Origin: Lacihabitans sp. LS3-19
Lineage (GTDB): Bacteria > Bacteroidota > Bacteroidia > Cytophagales > Spirosomataceae
DNA: 64,000 nt
Direction of reading: 5' to 3'
NCBI RefSeq assembly: GCF_024343575.1
Contig: NZ_RJUA01000002.1
Location: 124,001-188,000 of the forward strand
The notes below the pieces were generated by a model, which saw only the letters and a program-made list of their open reading frames with translations, did not search any database and had not been told where the DNA came from. Within the stretch, counting starts at the first letter, position 1; each line of letters opens with the position of its first letter. The position numbers and the translations under genes are program-made. Of the stretch, positions 53,264-62,902 are shown piece by piece.

Positions 53264-55684
53264 ATGAAAAAAATCTTATCTCTTATTTTATTCATTTCCT
53301 TTCTTTTTGGGAAAGTAAACGCTCAAGACATTGATGCTCAGCTAAAAGACGCCAAAAAGATTGAAGGATTTTTTAATTTTTATTGGAACGAATCCAAAGG
53401 AAAAGTTTTCCTAGAAATCAAAACCTTAAATGAAGAATTTCTTTATTATCCAAGTTTAGCACAAGGACTTGGGTCAAACGACATTGGACTTGACCGAGGA
53501 AGATTGAGCGACGAGCATATTCTGAAGTTTGAGCGATTGGGTAATAAAATCATGATGGTAGAACCCAATTACAGATACCGAGCCATAAGTAATGACCCCG
53601 TTGAGAAGAAAGCAGTGGAAGAATCTTTCGCCCAATCTATATTGTTTGGATTTGAAATTTTGAAAAATCAAGATGGGGTTTTCCTAGTGGATTTTACACC
53701 TTTTTTACTACGTGATGCCTTAAATTCTGCCAAGGATATTTCCAATCTAAAGCAAGGGAATTATTCATTTGATTTGTCTAGGTCAGGTGTTTATATGCCT
53801 ATGTGTAAATCATTTCCAAAAAACACCGAGTTTCAGTCTGTAATAACACTTAGTGGAAGCGGAGCAGGCCGAATGGTAGCTGAAGTAGCTCCGAATACTG
53901 ATTTTATTACTATGCATCAGCACCATTCTTTTGTGAAATTACCTGAACCAGGGTATGTTCCTAGAGAATATGATCCAAGAATTGGCTATGGCGGAATTGA
54001 GTTTTTTGATTATTCTTCGCCTATCAATGAGCCTATAATGAAGAAGTTTACATCAAGGCATCGTTTGCAGAAAAAAGACCCTAATGCTGCTGTAAGTGAG
54101 GCAATTGAGCCAATTGTTTATTACATCGACCCAGGTATTCCTGAGCCAATTCGTTCGGCATTGTTTGAGGGTGCCACCTGGTGGAATCAGGCCTTTGAAG
54201 CGGCCGGTTATAAAGACGCTTTTCAAGTGAAAATGCTTCCAGTAGATGCTGACCCTATGGATGTTCGTTACAATTTGGTACAATGGGTACACAGAAGTAC
54301 ACGCGGATGGTCATACGGAATGAGTATAATTGATCCGAGAACTGGGGAGATTTTGAAAGGAAAAGTTTCTTTGGGTTCATTGAGAGTACGCCAAGATTAC
54401 ATGTTGGCTCAAGGACTTACGGGAGATTTCAGCCCGGGTCAAAGTGACGAATTATTACATAATTTATCTATAGATAGACTTAAACAATTGTCGGCACACG
54501 AAATTGGTCATACGCTGGGTTTACCTCATAATTACATTTCGAGTGTGCATAATAGAGCTTCAGTAATGGATTACCCACATCCTTATGTGACGCTGAGCAA
54601 TGGAAAAGTTGACTTGTCAGATGCTTATGCAAAAGGCATTGGAGAATATGACAAGGCTTCAATTATTTGGGGATATCAGGATTTTCCAAAAAACAAAAAC
54701 GAAAAAGTTGAGCTGGAAAAAATAGTGCAAGATTTGTTTGCTAGTAAAATGCAATTTTTGACAGATCAGGATGCCAGACCAAATGGTTCTGTTCACCCCG
54801 AAACGCACTTGTGGGACAATGGAGCAAATTCTACAGATGAACTTAATAGATTGATTGCTCTCAGAAAACACGTTTTGGAAAATTTTGACGAAAAGAAATT
54901 ACAACAAAACCAGCCAATGGCTACATTGGAAGAGGTTTTTGTGCCCATGTATATGTTTCATAGGTTCCAAGTACAGGCTTCTGCCAAGTCTTTAGGGGGA
55001 GCTTTTTATACCAATGCACTTAAAGGCGACAAACAAGAAATATTCAAACCAGTAAACGGAGCAGATCAAAGAAAAAGCTTAGATGCTTTGCTTGAAACTT
55101 TAAAACCTTCGTTTTTGGCTGTTCCAAAACAGTTGTTCGGACTTATACCGCCAAGGCCGTTTAGGTATCCAGCTAATCCAAAGGAGACTTTTAAGAGACA
55201 CACAGGGATGAGTTTCGATATTCTTTCTCCAGCCGAAAGTTCTGCTGAATTGTCTTTAAGTTTGATGTTGGAGCCAACTAGAGCTTCACGATTAGCAACA
55301 CAACAAGTTTTTGACAAAACCCTTCCGTCTTTTTTAGAAGTCTTAGGTAAAATGACAAAAAACTTAGTTCAAAGTCCCGATTTATCGAAAAACGACTATA
55401 CGGGACAACTGAAAAGAGTCGTAGCTGAAATGTATATAAGAGAGTTGAAAATGCTTTCTGAAAACGAAACCGCAAATATTGAAGCAAAAAGCAATACATT
55501 AGCTGAATTGAAAAACATCTCGGCATATGTGGCTAAAAATCAAGTAGTTTTAGGTGGATTTGGAATTTATTTGGATAATATTTTAAAATCTGAGTATATC
55601 AAATTGGCCTCAAAAGGTTATTTTATAGCTCCTGATGGTCAGCCGATAGACCAAGATTATGATTGGTTAGAATGCAGGAATTGA
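53264..55684 (+). CDS. Secreted zinc metalloprotease (DUF5117/DUF5118 type)
   Basis: The 806-residue protein has a signal peptide (MKKILSLILFISFLFGKVNAQ). The zinc site is HEIGHTLGLPHNY: His412, Glu413, His416 and His422, of the HExxHxxGxxH (metzincin-like) form. Upstream, SPINEPIMKKFTSRHRLQKKDPNAAVSEAIEPIVYYIDPGIPEPIRSALFEGATWWNQAFEAAGY is diagnostic of this family. SVMDYPHPYV after the site resembles a Met-turn. It acts in the periplasm or outside the cell; the substrate is unknown. Confidence 0.93.
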   Translation: MKKILSLILFISFLFGKVNAQDIDAQLKDAKKIEGFFNFYWNESKGKVFLEIKTLNEEFLYYPSLAQGLGSNDIGLDRGRLSDEHILKFERLGNKIMMVEPNYRYRAISNDPVEKKAVEESFAQSILFGFEILKNQDGVFLVDFTPFLLRDALNSAKDISNLKQGNYSFDLSRSGVYMPMCKSFPKNTEFQSVITLSGSGAGRMVAEVAPNTDFITMHQHHSFVKLPEPGYVPREYDPRIGYGGIEFFDYSSPINEPIMKKFTSRHRLQKKDPNAAVSEAIEPIVYYIDPGIPEPIRSALFEGATWWNQAFEAAGYKDAFQVKMLPVDADPMDVRYNLVQWVHRSTRGWSYGMSIIDPRTGEILKGKVSLGSLRVRQDYMLAQGLTGDFSPGQSDELLHNLSIDRLKQLSAHEIGHTLGLPHNYISSVHNRASVMDYPHPYVTLSNGKVDLSDAYAKGIGEYDKASIIWGYQDFPKNKNEKVELEKIVQDLFASKMQFLTDQDARPNGSVHPETHLWDNGANSTDELNRLIALRKHVLENFDEKKLQQNQPMATLEEVFVPMYMFHRFQVQASAKSLGGAFYTNALKGDKQEIFKPVNGADQRKSLDALLETLKPSFLAVPKQLFGLIPPRPFRYPANPKETFKRHTGMSFDILSPAESSAELSLSLMLEPTRASRLATQQVFDKTLPSFLEVLGKMTKNLVQSPDLSKNDYTGQLKRVVAEMYIRELKMLSENETANIEAKSNTLAELKNISAYVAKNQVVLGGFGIYLDNILKSEYIKLASKGYFIAPDGQPIDQDYDWLECRN

Positions 55685-55688
55685 GTTT

Positions 55689-56153
55689 TTAAAGCGATAT
55701 TTCGGTAGTGCTTTTTACCTCAGACATCACAAAGAATGAATTTATCAGTGATACACCTTCTATCGCTGATAATTTCATTTGGTGAAAATTATGATATTCT
55801 TCCATGTCTTTTACAACTATTTTTAAAAGATAATCAAAACTTCCAGACACAAAATTACATTCTACAATTTCAGGAAGTAGCAATATTGCACGGTCAAAAA
55901 TCTCTGATACTTCTCTCGTTTGTCTTATCAAAGTTACTTGCGAATAAACGGTCAAACCAACCCCTAACATTTGTTTGTTCAGGATTCCAACGTATTTTTC
56001 TATCACTCCCTCTTGTTCCAATCTTTTGATTCTATCATGGACAGGACTCAAGGAAAGGTTGATTTTTTGAGCAATTTCTTTGAAAGTCAAAGTAGAATTA
56101 TGCTGCAATAGTTTTAGAATTTTTTTGTCTATATCGTCTATCTTTATTTTCAT
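55689..56153 (-). CDS. Lrp/AsnC-family transcriptional regulator
   Basis: The 154-residue protein has the standard Lrp layout. An N-terminal HTH (DDIDKKILKLLQHNSTLTFKEIAQKINLSLSPVHDRIKRLEQEGVI) leads to the RAM ligand-binding domain (QVTLIRQTREVSEIFDRAILLLPEIVECNFVSGSFDYLLKIVVKDMEEYHNFH). It is divergent from alanine dehydrogenase, whose promoter region carries palindromes. By family precedent it senses an amino acid, probably alanine, and controls that gene. Its 3' end is 4 bases from the metalloprotease stop on the other strand. Confidence 0.95.
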   Translation of the reverse strand: MKIKIDDIDKKILKLLQHNSTLTFKEIAQKINLSLSPVHDRIKRLEQEGVIEKYVGILNKQMLGVGLTVYSQVTLIRQTREVSEIFDRAILLLPEIVECNFVSGSFDYLLKIVVKDMEEYHNFHQMKLSAIEGVSLINSFFVMSEVKSTTEISL

Positions 56154-56252
56154 CCGAAAAAATTACTTTTTTTTTAATAATATTTTTAAATAATCGAAAT
56201 ATTTACTGCAAATCTATATTAAAACTATAATAAAATTCTTATTTTTTTAAGT

Positions 56253-56324
56253 ATGTGCGAAAATATTCTTTATAATATAATTTTGTTGCACATTTCAAAA
56301 AACAAATAATATTGCGTCGCAATA
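56253..56324. promoter_or_regulatory. ald promoter and candidate Lrp sites
   Basis: TAATTTTG (56278-56285) fits the -7 element TAnnTTTG. ATGTGC (56253-56258) and GCACAT (56288-56293) form an inverted repeat flanking the promoter. TATTGCG-T-CGCAATA (56310-56324) is a perfect 15-base palindrome, the length of Lrp-family sites, between promoter and start codon. Function is inferred from position. Confidence 0.6.
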
Positions 56325-56340
56325 CAATCTCAACAAACTA

Positions 56341-57456
56341 ATGGTTTTAGGAGTACCAAAGGAAATAAAAAACAATGAAAATAGAGTGGCCATGACCCCA
56401 GCTGGTGTTATGGAGTTGGCCAAGTTTGGTCACTCAGTTTTTATTCAGAAAGATGCTGGTGTTAACAGCGGATTTAAAGATGAGGAATTTATAGAAGCAG
56501 GTGCTCAAATTTTAGAAACAATCGAAGAGGTATATGCTATTGCCGAAATGATTGTAAAAGTAAAAGAGCCAATAGCTTCTGAATACGGTTTGATAAAGAA
56601 AGATCAGCTGGTTTTTACGTATTTTCATTTTGCCTCGTCAGAGCCATTGACAGAAGCTATGCTGAAAAGTCAGGCAGTATGTTTAGCCTATGAAACCGTT
56701 GAGAAGACAGACCGTTCTTTGCCTTTATTGATTCCGATGTCAGAAGTGGCTGGAAGAATGGCGATTCAAGAGGGAGCAAAATATCTTGAAAAACCGCAGA
56801 AAGGTAAAGGTGTCTTGTTGGGTGGTGTTCCTGGAGTTCCGTCTGGTAAAGTTTTGATTTTGGGTGGAGGAATAGTAGGTACTCAAGCCGCAAAAATGGC
56901 CGCAGGTTTAGGTGCAAGAGTAGTGATTATGGATATTAGTTTAAATAGATTGAGGCAATTGGCTGATATTATGCCTGCCAATGTAACAACTATATTGTCA
57001 AACGAATATAATATCAAGGATGCTATTAAAGATGCAGATTTGATAGTTGGAGCTGTTTTGATACCTGGAGCCAAAGCTCCGCATTTGATTACAAAAGACA
57101 TGCTAAAATTGATGAAACCAGGTACGGTGGTTGTTGATGTAGCTGTTGATCAAGGAGGCTGTATTGAGACTTGTAAACCAACTACCCACGAAGACCCTGT
57201 TTATGTAATTGACGAAGTAGTGCATTACTGTGTAGCGAATATGCCAGGAGCGGTGCCTTACACTTCAACTTTGGCTTTAACCAATGCCACATTGCCTTAT
57301 GTGTTGCAATTGGCCAATAAAGGTTGGAAAAAAGCTTGTGCCGAAAATCTTGAGCTTAAGAAAGGGCTAAACGTAGTAAATGGCTCGGTAGTTTATAAAG
57401 GTGTAGCTGATGCTTGGAATCTGGAGCTTAGTGAATTAGAAGATTTTTTTGATTAA
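56341..57456 (+). CDS. ald: Alanine dehydrogenase
   Basis: The 371-residue protein is full length. MVLGVPKEIKNNENRVAMTPAGV opens the family. The substrate-binding region includes FTYFHFASSEPLTEAML (catalytic His) with Lys in IVKVKEP, and the Rossmann motif is VLILGGGIVGTQAAKMAAGLGARVVIMD. The C-terminal HYCVANMPGAVPYTSTLALTNATLPYV carries the conserved Asn-Met-Pro-Gly segment. It interconverts L-alanine and pyruvate plus ammonia with NAD, linking amino-acid use to central metabolism. Divergent from the Lrp/AsnC gene; terminator downstream. Confidence 0.97.
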   Translation: MVLGVPKEIKNNENRVAMTPAGVMELAKFGHSVFIQKDAGVNSGFKDEEFIEAGAQILETIEEVYAIAEMIVKVKEPIASEYGLIKKDQLVFTYFHFASSEPLTEAMLKSQAVCLAYETVEKTDRSLPLLIPMSEVAGRMAIQEGAKYLEKPQKGKGVLLGGVPGVPSGKVLILGGGIVGTQAAKMAAGLGARVVIMDISLNRLRQLADIMPANVTTILSNEYNIKDAIKDADLIVGAVLIPGAKAPHLITKDMLKLMKPGTVVVDVAVDQGGCIETCKPTTHEDPVYVIDEVVHYCVANMPGAVPYTSTLALTNATLPYVLQLANKGWKKACAENLELKKGLNVVNGSVVYKGVADAWNLELSELEDFFD

Positions 57457-57489
57457 AGGAATTTCCCAAACGTTATATTTTTTTGTGTG

Positions 57490-57526
57490 ATAAATCCTCG
57501 ATATTTTTGGGGATTTATTTTTTTTT
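57490..57526 (+). terminator. Rho-independent terminator of ald
   Basis: ATAAATCC (57490-57497) pairs with GGATTTAT (57511-57518) and is followed directly by a run of T (57518-57526). Confidence 0.85.
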
Positions 57527-57602
57527 AAGGGTATTTTTTATTATTTTAGGAGTTAGAAAATAATAGCATAGTTGAAGTAATATTTCAACATTGCTTCTAA
57601 TA

Positions 57603-59351
57603 ATGAAAACTTTTCTTGTATCCTTTGGACTTATTTTTGTCCCATTTTTGGTTTTTCCTCAATTAATTGTCAGAGGCCCATATCTTCAACTTCGTACTCA
57701 GCATAGCATCCAGATTAGGTATCGAACAGATCAAAATATAGAAACGCGGGTTAAGTATGGTTTGTCCTCAAAAAACTTAAATAATGAAGTTGTAATTTCA
57801 TCAAACACCTACGATCATTTGGCTAATATTTCTGGTTTAGCTTCTAATTCCAAATATTTTTATGCTATCTACAATAATACACAAAAATTAGAAGGTTCAA
57901 ATGTGAATTTTTTTATTACGACTCAGGAACCTAACTCACCTCAAAAGATTAGATTTTGGGCTACGGGCGATTGTGTTACACCTTTGCCTGTAAAAATGGC
58001 GGTTAAGAATAGTTTTTTGAATTATGTTGGTGAAAACTACATAGATTCATGGATTTTATTGGGTGACAATGCCTACAATACTGGTTTGGATTACGAATAT
58101 CAGAACAATTATTTTTTGCCATATCAAAGTGATAGGATAATGAAACAGACCAACATTTATCCTGTGCCTGGCAATCATGATTATTATGCCACTGCTAATG
58201 CCAAATACGACCACATTATTCCATATTATGATATTTTTAGTTCCGCTGGAAATGGGATTTTGGGAGGAGTACCATCAAATCATAAAGAGTATTATGCATA
58301 CGATATAGGGAATGTGCATTTTATTGCCTTAGATTCTTATGGTTTAGAAACTGCAAACAATTGGGCCTTAGCGGATACTTTAAGCCCGCAGGTGGTCTGG
58401 TTAAAACAAGATTTAGCTGCAAATTCAAAAAAATGGACCATTGTCTATTTTCATCACCCTCCATATACCATGGGAACGCACAATTCAGACACTGAGTTGG
58501 ATTTGGTTGCTATCAGAGAAAGATTGGTGCCCATTTTGGAAAGATTTAATGTAGATTTGGTTTTAACGGCTCATTCTCATAATTATGAACGTAGCAAAAT
58601 GATTAAGGGTCATTTTGGCTTGGAGAACACATTTTCTCCTTCCGCTCATCTAGTTAGCACTTCTTCTGGGTATTACGATGGAAGTTTTGACTCTTGTCCA
58701 TATCAAAAAAAATCAAATGGTACAATAAAAGGAACTGTATATGCTGTTTCTGGTTCATCTGCTGAAATACTTTACCATCAAACAAGTTTTCCTCACGAAG
58801 CTTTGCCATTTGTTGAGCCAGATTTTGGTGGGAGTGTTTATATGGAAATAGAAAATAATAGATTAGACTTTAAAATGATTGGCCAAAACGGAGACATAAG
58901 AGATAAGTTTACGATGGTAAAAGATATGAACCAAAAGAATGCTATTGATTTTGTAGCCAATGTATCTAGTTTTGAATTGAAAAGTCCTTATCTAGAACCT
59001 TCAAATTGGGTGTCTTCCGCAGGAGTCGTTCCATCAATTTCTGTTTCTAATCCAGTTGATGGGATGGTTTTTCATGTCGAAGATACCAAAGGTTGTTTTA
59101 AGGATACCTTAATTTTAAATGCTGTTGGGCCTTGTATTACATCCCAAACGGTTGATTCTTTTATAGAACCTTCTTCTGTTATTATATTAAAAACTTCCAA
59201 TCAAATAATTGGAAGTTCTATTATTTCTCCAAATACTAATATTAATTTTGATGCTAAAAAGTCAGTTGAACTTTTACCAGGATTTGAAACTAAAGTAGGA
59301 ACAATTTTCAAAGCACAAATTGGAGGATGTGAAAATATTCCGCTAAATTAA
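57603..59351 (+). CDS. Purple-acid-phosphatase-like metallophosphoesterase with GCx-type C-terminus
   Basis: The start is ATG 57603 (MKTFLVSFGLIFVPFLVFPQ, signal peptide); the longer frame opens at TTG. An N-terminal Fn3-like domain (RGPYLQLRTQHSIQIRYRT) is followed by a dimetal phosphoesterase domain with all motifs in order: ATGDCVT, LLGDNAY, PGNHDYY, YFHHPPY and TAHSHNYERS. These match secreted purple acid phosphatases. The last roughly 60 residues (SVELLPGFETKVGTIFKAQIGGCENIPLN) are the C-terminal module shared with the sortilin-like, giant and CotH proteins. It likely hydrolyses phosphate esters outside the cell. Its stop overlaps the stop of the convergent CotH gene by four bases. Confidence 0.91.
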   Translation: MKTFLVSFGLIFVPFLVFPQLIVRGPYLQLRTQHSIQIRYRTDQNIETRVKYGLSSKNLNNEVVISSNTYDHLANISGLASNSKYFYAIYNNTQKLEGSNVNFFITTQEPNSPQKIRFWATGDCVTPLPVKMAVKNSFLNYVGENYIDSWILLGDNAYNTGLDYEYQNNYFLPYQSDRIMKQTNIYPVPGNHDYYATANAKYDHIIPYYDIFSSAGNGILGGVPSNHKEYYAYDIGNVHFIALDSYGLETANNWALADTLSPQVVWLKQDLAANSKKWTIVYFHHPPYTMGTHNSDTELDLVAIRERLVPILERFNVDLVLTAHSHNYERSKMIKGHFGLENTFSPSAHLVSTSSGYYDGSFDSCPYQKKSNGTIKGTVYAVSGSSAEILYHQTSFPHEALPFVEPDFGGSVYMEIENNRLDFKMIGQNGDIRDKFTMVKDMNQKNAIDFVANVSSFELKSPYLEPSNWVSSAGVVPSISVSNPVDGMVFHVEDTKGCFKDTLILNAVGPCITSQTVDSFIEPSSVIILKTSNQIIGSSIISPNTNINFDAKKSVELLPGFETKVGTIFKAQIGGCENIPLN

Positions 59352-62300
59352 TTGCACGTTTTGATTTCGGCTTTAAATACCGAACCCGCTTTTGCCTCAA
59401 AACCAGGATTTAACATAATTCCATCTTTTGAATTATTAGATACTTGATTTCCGCTAAATATTTTTCCTGAGTTTTGAATATAATTGGGTGTAATATTTAA
59501 GGTATTTGAAGCATTTATTGTACCTGAATAAACCTTTGTCCCTTGAACATTTATATTATCAATCGCTAGCTGATCTCTTGCACCTGAGGTAGCTGTACCA
59601 GTATAATAATATTTCCAAAATAATTGCACGTAAGGTTTATTCATTATTTCAGAAGGAATTAGTATGTTTTTGAAAAGAACAGAATCGTTTGCAAAAGTAC
59701 TTCCTGTATATTCAATTATCGGATTGAATTCCTGAAATGCTTGAATATCTCCTTCTCTAAAATATAACCTGATTTTATACTTTCGCGGATTCGGAGTAAT
59801 TGTTCTACCCATCCACGAAACCTTCACTGTATCCAGATTTTCTGTATTTATGGCTAAAAGAAATCCTCCGAGTTTAGAACCAGGATAGCCTTCATTTCCA
59901 CTTCCAGTATTAATAAAACTAAACCCTAAATCTTCAAGGCCGTTTATCCTAGTGGCTGACGTTAAATTAAACACACCGGAAGTAAAACCTTCAATATTTG
60001 CAGTTATAGTTGGGTTTTCTTGGTCTAGATAAACGAATTTTGAATTTGAAGGAGAACTGCCTGCCAAATTATTAGCTGACCAAGAATAAAGTTTATATCC
60101 ACAGTTTGCTATCTCCGCAGCTATTTCGGGAATTGGGTGGTCAGATAATATCAAAGGTTCAAAAAAAGCTTCATAACTAACATCAGTGTTTGTATTTATT
60201 AAAATAGTCTCATTGGAATTTTGAACACCATTATGGATCCAATAGGCGAATTTGTATCCTATCTTGGGCATTGCTTTTATTTCTAGTGGGATATCGTCAA
60301 AATAGATACCTGTCCATGATTGAATATTTTCAGGTAAGCCTTTTGTGGAAGATTTAATGTTCATCATATTCACTTTTACAAAGCCTTTAGCAGTATCAGG
60401 AGTACTTACAGTTAGGTTATACTCACCATCAATGTCAAAAAAATCTTTAATTTGTGAATACATTTCGTTTGGTCTGCCAGTTATATAGTTCGAAACAATC
60501 GAACACTGAGCTTCCCAAGCATTCAAGTCTGCCAAGTTTTTCCAACGAGTTATATGTTCCAAAATTTCTGGTGCATATATATTCTTTAGATTATTAAAAA
60601 TTGGTAATGAATAGCTTGATTTTAGGGAACTATTTAATAAATCAGCATATCTATTTATAAAAAGATTTCTGAATTCTAAATTATCTAGTAATTTTTTGAA
60701 AAGAATATTGTCTGGATGATTGGTTTGGTTTTGTAAATCTAAATTTTGATAATTTACAACTTCCCCTAAAGATCTGTCAGTATCGTATAAAATCCATCTC
60801 CAGCGACCATCCTTACCAAAAGGAGCATTTGGGGTGTACGAGGTTCGAGTTCTCCAAAGTCTAACATTATTTTGTGGCCAATCTATATTTCCAATAAAAA
60901 TTTCTACAATTTCATAATCTATTAGACTTTCAGGATCGAGCATCTCTTTGACTGTATTATAATTTGTAAAATTGCTCATATCATTACCAGTAATAAAACT
61001 ATACATGATGTCATAATGCACTGCATCTCCTTCTTCTATTTCGTCAGGACCCGTCCAAGACACACTCCTCATGTCTAAATTGTCTTTGTCGACACCATAT
61101 AAAGCATTTAAAAAATAATTATCTATTCGCTCTCTTATATTATGAATACCCCAATATTCACCATTTAGAAAAACTATGGACTGTCGACTTTTTTGACTCG
61201 CAAAGTTTAAATGTTTCATCCATGCTTGCACGAACACATCTTTAAACATCGTTTGGTTGTAGTCATTTCCTGAGTTTCTTAATATTATTCTATCATGAAA
61301 TAGTTGTGGATATTCTGGGAAAAAAGGATAACTGTCAAATTGGTTTGCTCCATAAAGTCTTAGAGATTTATAAGGGAAAGAAGGTGAACATGAACCATGT
61401 ATTCTTACACTCAATGCTTGATTTAAAACATTCTGTTGGTTTTCTACCAATTCCACATTAGCTGGGCGTTCCCACGCAGAACCATCATTGGTAAAATTAC
61501 CTGGAGAGCAAACGTCTATAGGTACGTTAGGATTAGCCAATCTGTAATTATCAAAAGTAACTCCTGCGGTATAAATGCCTTGATTGTATTCAAAAAGGTG
61601 GTTTTCTTGAACAGCAACTGAAACTACGGGAAAACTGAATGGATTAGTACCTGAGCTGCTAAAAATATAAGTATTCGTAACTACATTACTTGGTAAGTAC
61701 CCCGTTTTGCTTGCTATTGCTCTAATAACAGTTCCTTTTTTTATTTGATAATTAGGAATATAAGTCGGTGTTTTGTGCCAAGTACTCGAAATAGTGCTAA
61801 TTTGGTTTGATTGAGATGTTTTATCTTGAATTAAAATAGGCAAGCTATAGTTTAAGGATGAAAAACTTCTAGATAAAAAACCACCAAAAGGATCTCCTGG
61901 GTTTTCTGGGTAGGAATTTTTATAATTATAGGATGTTCCAGATAAATTTGTAGAAACTGGAATTGAACCATCTGTGGTATAAATAATATTTACGTCGTTT
62001 TCTGGGTGCGAGAGAGTCAACGAAAAATCTGTACTAAAAAAGCCACCTTGTCTTGAAAAGCTTGGTGGAGAAAGAAAACCATCATAAGAAGTCGCAGTAT
62101 TGTTACTGTTATTTGGCGAACTTGGATAGAAAAATTTTATGGTATTTGCCCCATCTGTTAATCTACCGTAGGAAACGTTTTCTCTTTGGGGAGGAAATAC
62201 CAGTGAGCTTACCAAAGTGACGCCGTCAGGCATTGTTAAATATACCGCTTCCCCATTTGTAGAAGATAAAGAAAAGTCAGTATGGTTATAGCCAGAAGAA

Positions 62301-62587
62301 GTATTTCCGCTTGCCCAAATTAATAAAAAGTCTTGCGAAGGAACCACCAATTGGTTAGGAACAGAAGTTAAATGGAATTTGGTAAGGTTTGTTCCCAAGT
62401 CTGAAATGAAATAGTTGGCCAAGTCCACATCCGAAGGACCTGCGTTATAAATTTCAATCCAATCATTGTAATTTCCAGTGTTATCTACTATTGTAGAAGT
62501 GTTTAGTGCCATTACCTCATTGATATAGATTTGATTGTAGGCAAGTTTAGGAAGAAGCAGTATCAAAAGCACCATCAAATTTTTCAT
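59348..62587 (-). CDS. Lamin-tail/CotH kinase-family secreted protein with GCx-type C-terminus
   Basis: The 1079-residue protein starts with a signal peptide (MKNLMVLLILLLPKLAYNQ). Order: lamin-tail domain (about 20-130: IYINEVMALNTSTIVDNTGNYNDWIEIYN...VDLANYFISD), a chitobiase/Fn3-like unit (FSLTLSHPENDVNIIYTTDGSIP), and a CotH-kinase-like domain (about 370-640). The last has SLRLYGANQF, FKDVFVQAWMKHLNF, FLNGEYWGIHNIRERID and WRWILYDTDRSLG; CotH relatives phosphorylate proteins. A beta-rich region follows, then the module IMLNPGFEAKAGSVFKAEIKTCN, ending Cys-Asn. It is probably secreted or surface bound; kinase activity outside spore coats is not established. Confidence 0.9.
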   Translation of the reverse strand: MKNLMVLLILLLPKLAYNQIYINEVMALNTSTIVDNTGNYNDWIEIYNAGPSDVDLANYFISDLGTNLTKFHLTSVPNQLVVPSQDFLLIWASGNTSSGYNHTDFSLSSTNGEAVYLTMPDGVTLVSSLVFPPQRENVSYGRLTDGANTIKFFYPSSPNNSNNTATSYDGFLSPPSFSRQGGFFSTDFSLTLSHPENDVNIIYTTDGSIPVSTNLSGTSYNYKNSYPENPGDPFGGFLSRSFSSLNYSLPILIQDKTSQSNQISTISSTWHKTPTYIPNYQIKKGTVIRAIASKTGYLPSNVVTNTYIFSSSGTNPFSFPVVSVAVQENHLFEYNQGIYTAGVTFDNYRLANPNVPIDVCSPGNFTNDGSAWERPANVELVENQQNVLNQALSVRIHGSCSPSFPYKSLRLYGANQFDSYPFFPEYPQLFHDRIILRNSGNDYNQTMFKDVFVQAWMKHLNFASQKSRQSIVFLNGEYWGIHNIRERIDNYFLNALYGVDKDNLDMRSVSWTGPDEIEEGDAVHYDIMYSFITGNDMSNFTNYNTVKEMLDPESLIDYEIVEIFIGNIDWPQNNVRLWRTRTSYTPNAPFGKDGRWRWILYDTDRSLGEVVNYQNLDLQNQTNHPDNILFKKLLDNLEFRNLFINRYADLLNSSLKSSYSLPIFNNLKNIYAPEILEHITRWKNLADLNAWEAQCSIVSNYITGRPNEMYSQIKDFFDIDGEYNLTVSTPDTAKGFVKVNMMNIKSSTKGLPENIQSWTGIYFDDIPLEIKAMPKIGYKFAYWIHNGVQNSNETILINTNTDVSYEAFFEPLILSDHPIPEIAAEIANCGYKLYSWSANNLAGSSPSNSKFVYLDQENPTITANIEGFTSGVFNLTSATRINGLEDLGFSFINTGSGNEGYPGSKLGGFLLAINTENLDTVKVSWMGRTITPNPRKYKIRLYFREGDIQAFQEFNPIIEYTGSTFANDSVLFKNILIPSEIMNKPYVQLFWKYYYTGTATSGARDQLAIDNINVQGTKVYSGTINASNTLNITPNYIQNSGKIFSGNQVSNNSKDGIMLNPGFEAKAGSVFKAEIKTCN

Positions 62588-62902
62588 AATAGAATTATTT
62601 TAAGTGATTATTTTTGACCTCTACTACAATTTCTTGTCTTTGCATTTTTGGGTCTCCTTAGCAAATCGTGCAAACGGAAATTTTGGAAAGAGAGTCTTTA
62701 TTTTGTCATTAAATTCAAAAAATTAGAGTATAATAAAAAATACTCTATACAGTATTTTGAATGACATTTGTCATGGATTTTAGGTTTGAATTTGCTAGAA
62801 AATAAGTATTTGAAGAAGCTAAGTTAAAGCAGGATATTAAAAGGGGTAAGGTACCTAAAAAAAGTTTTTAGGATTAGGAGAGATTCTCGAGTTGATTATT
62901 TT
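62588..62902. other. 315-base gene-free stretch with two short palindromes
   Basis: No coding frame is supported. AGAGTAT and ATACTCT (62725-62731 and 62740-62746) form an inverted repeat, and ATGACA-TT-TGTCAT (62761-62774) is a perfect palindrome. It lies upstream of the CotH gene (minus) and downstream of the small gene at 62903, so it probably holds the CotH promoter. Confidence 0.5.
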
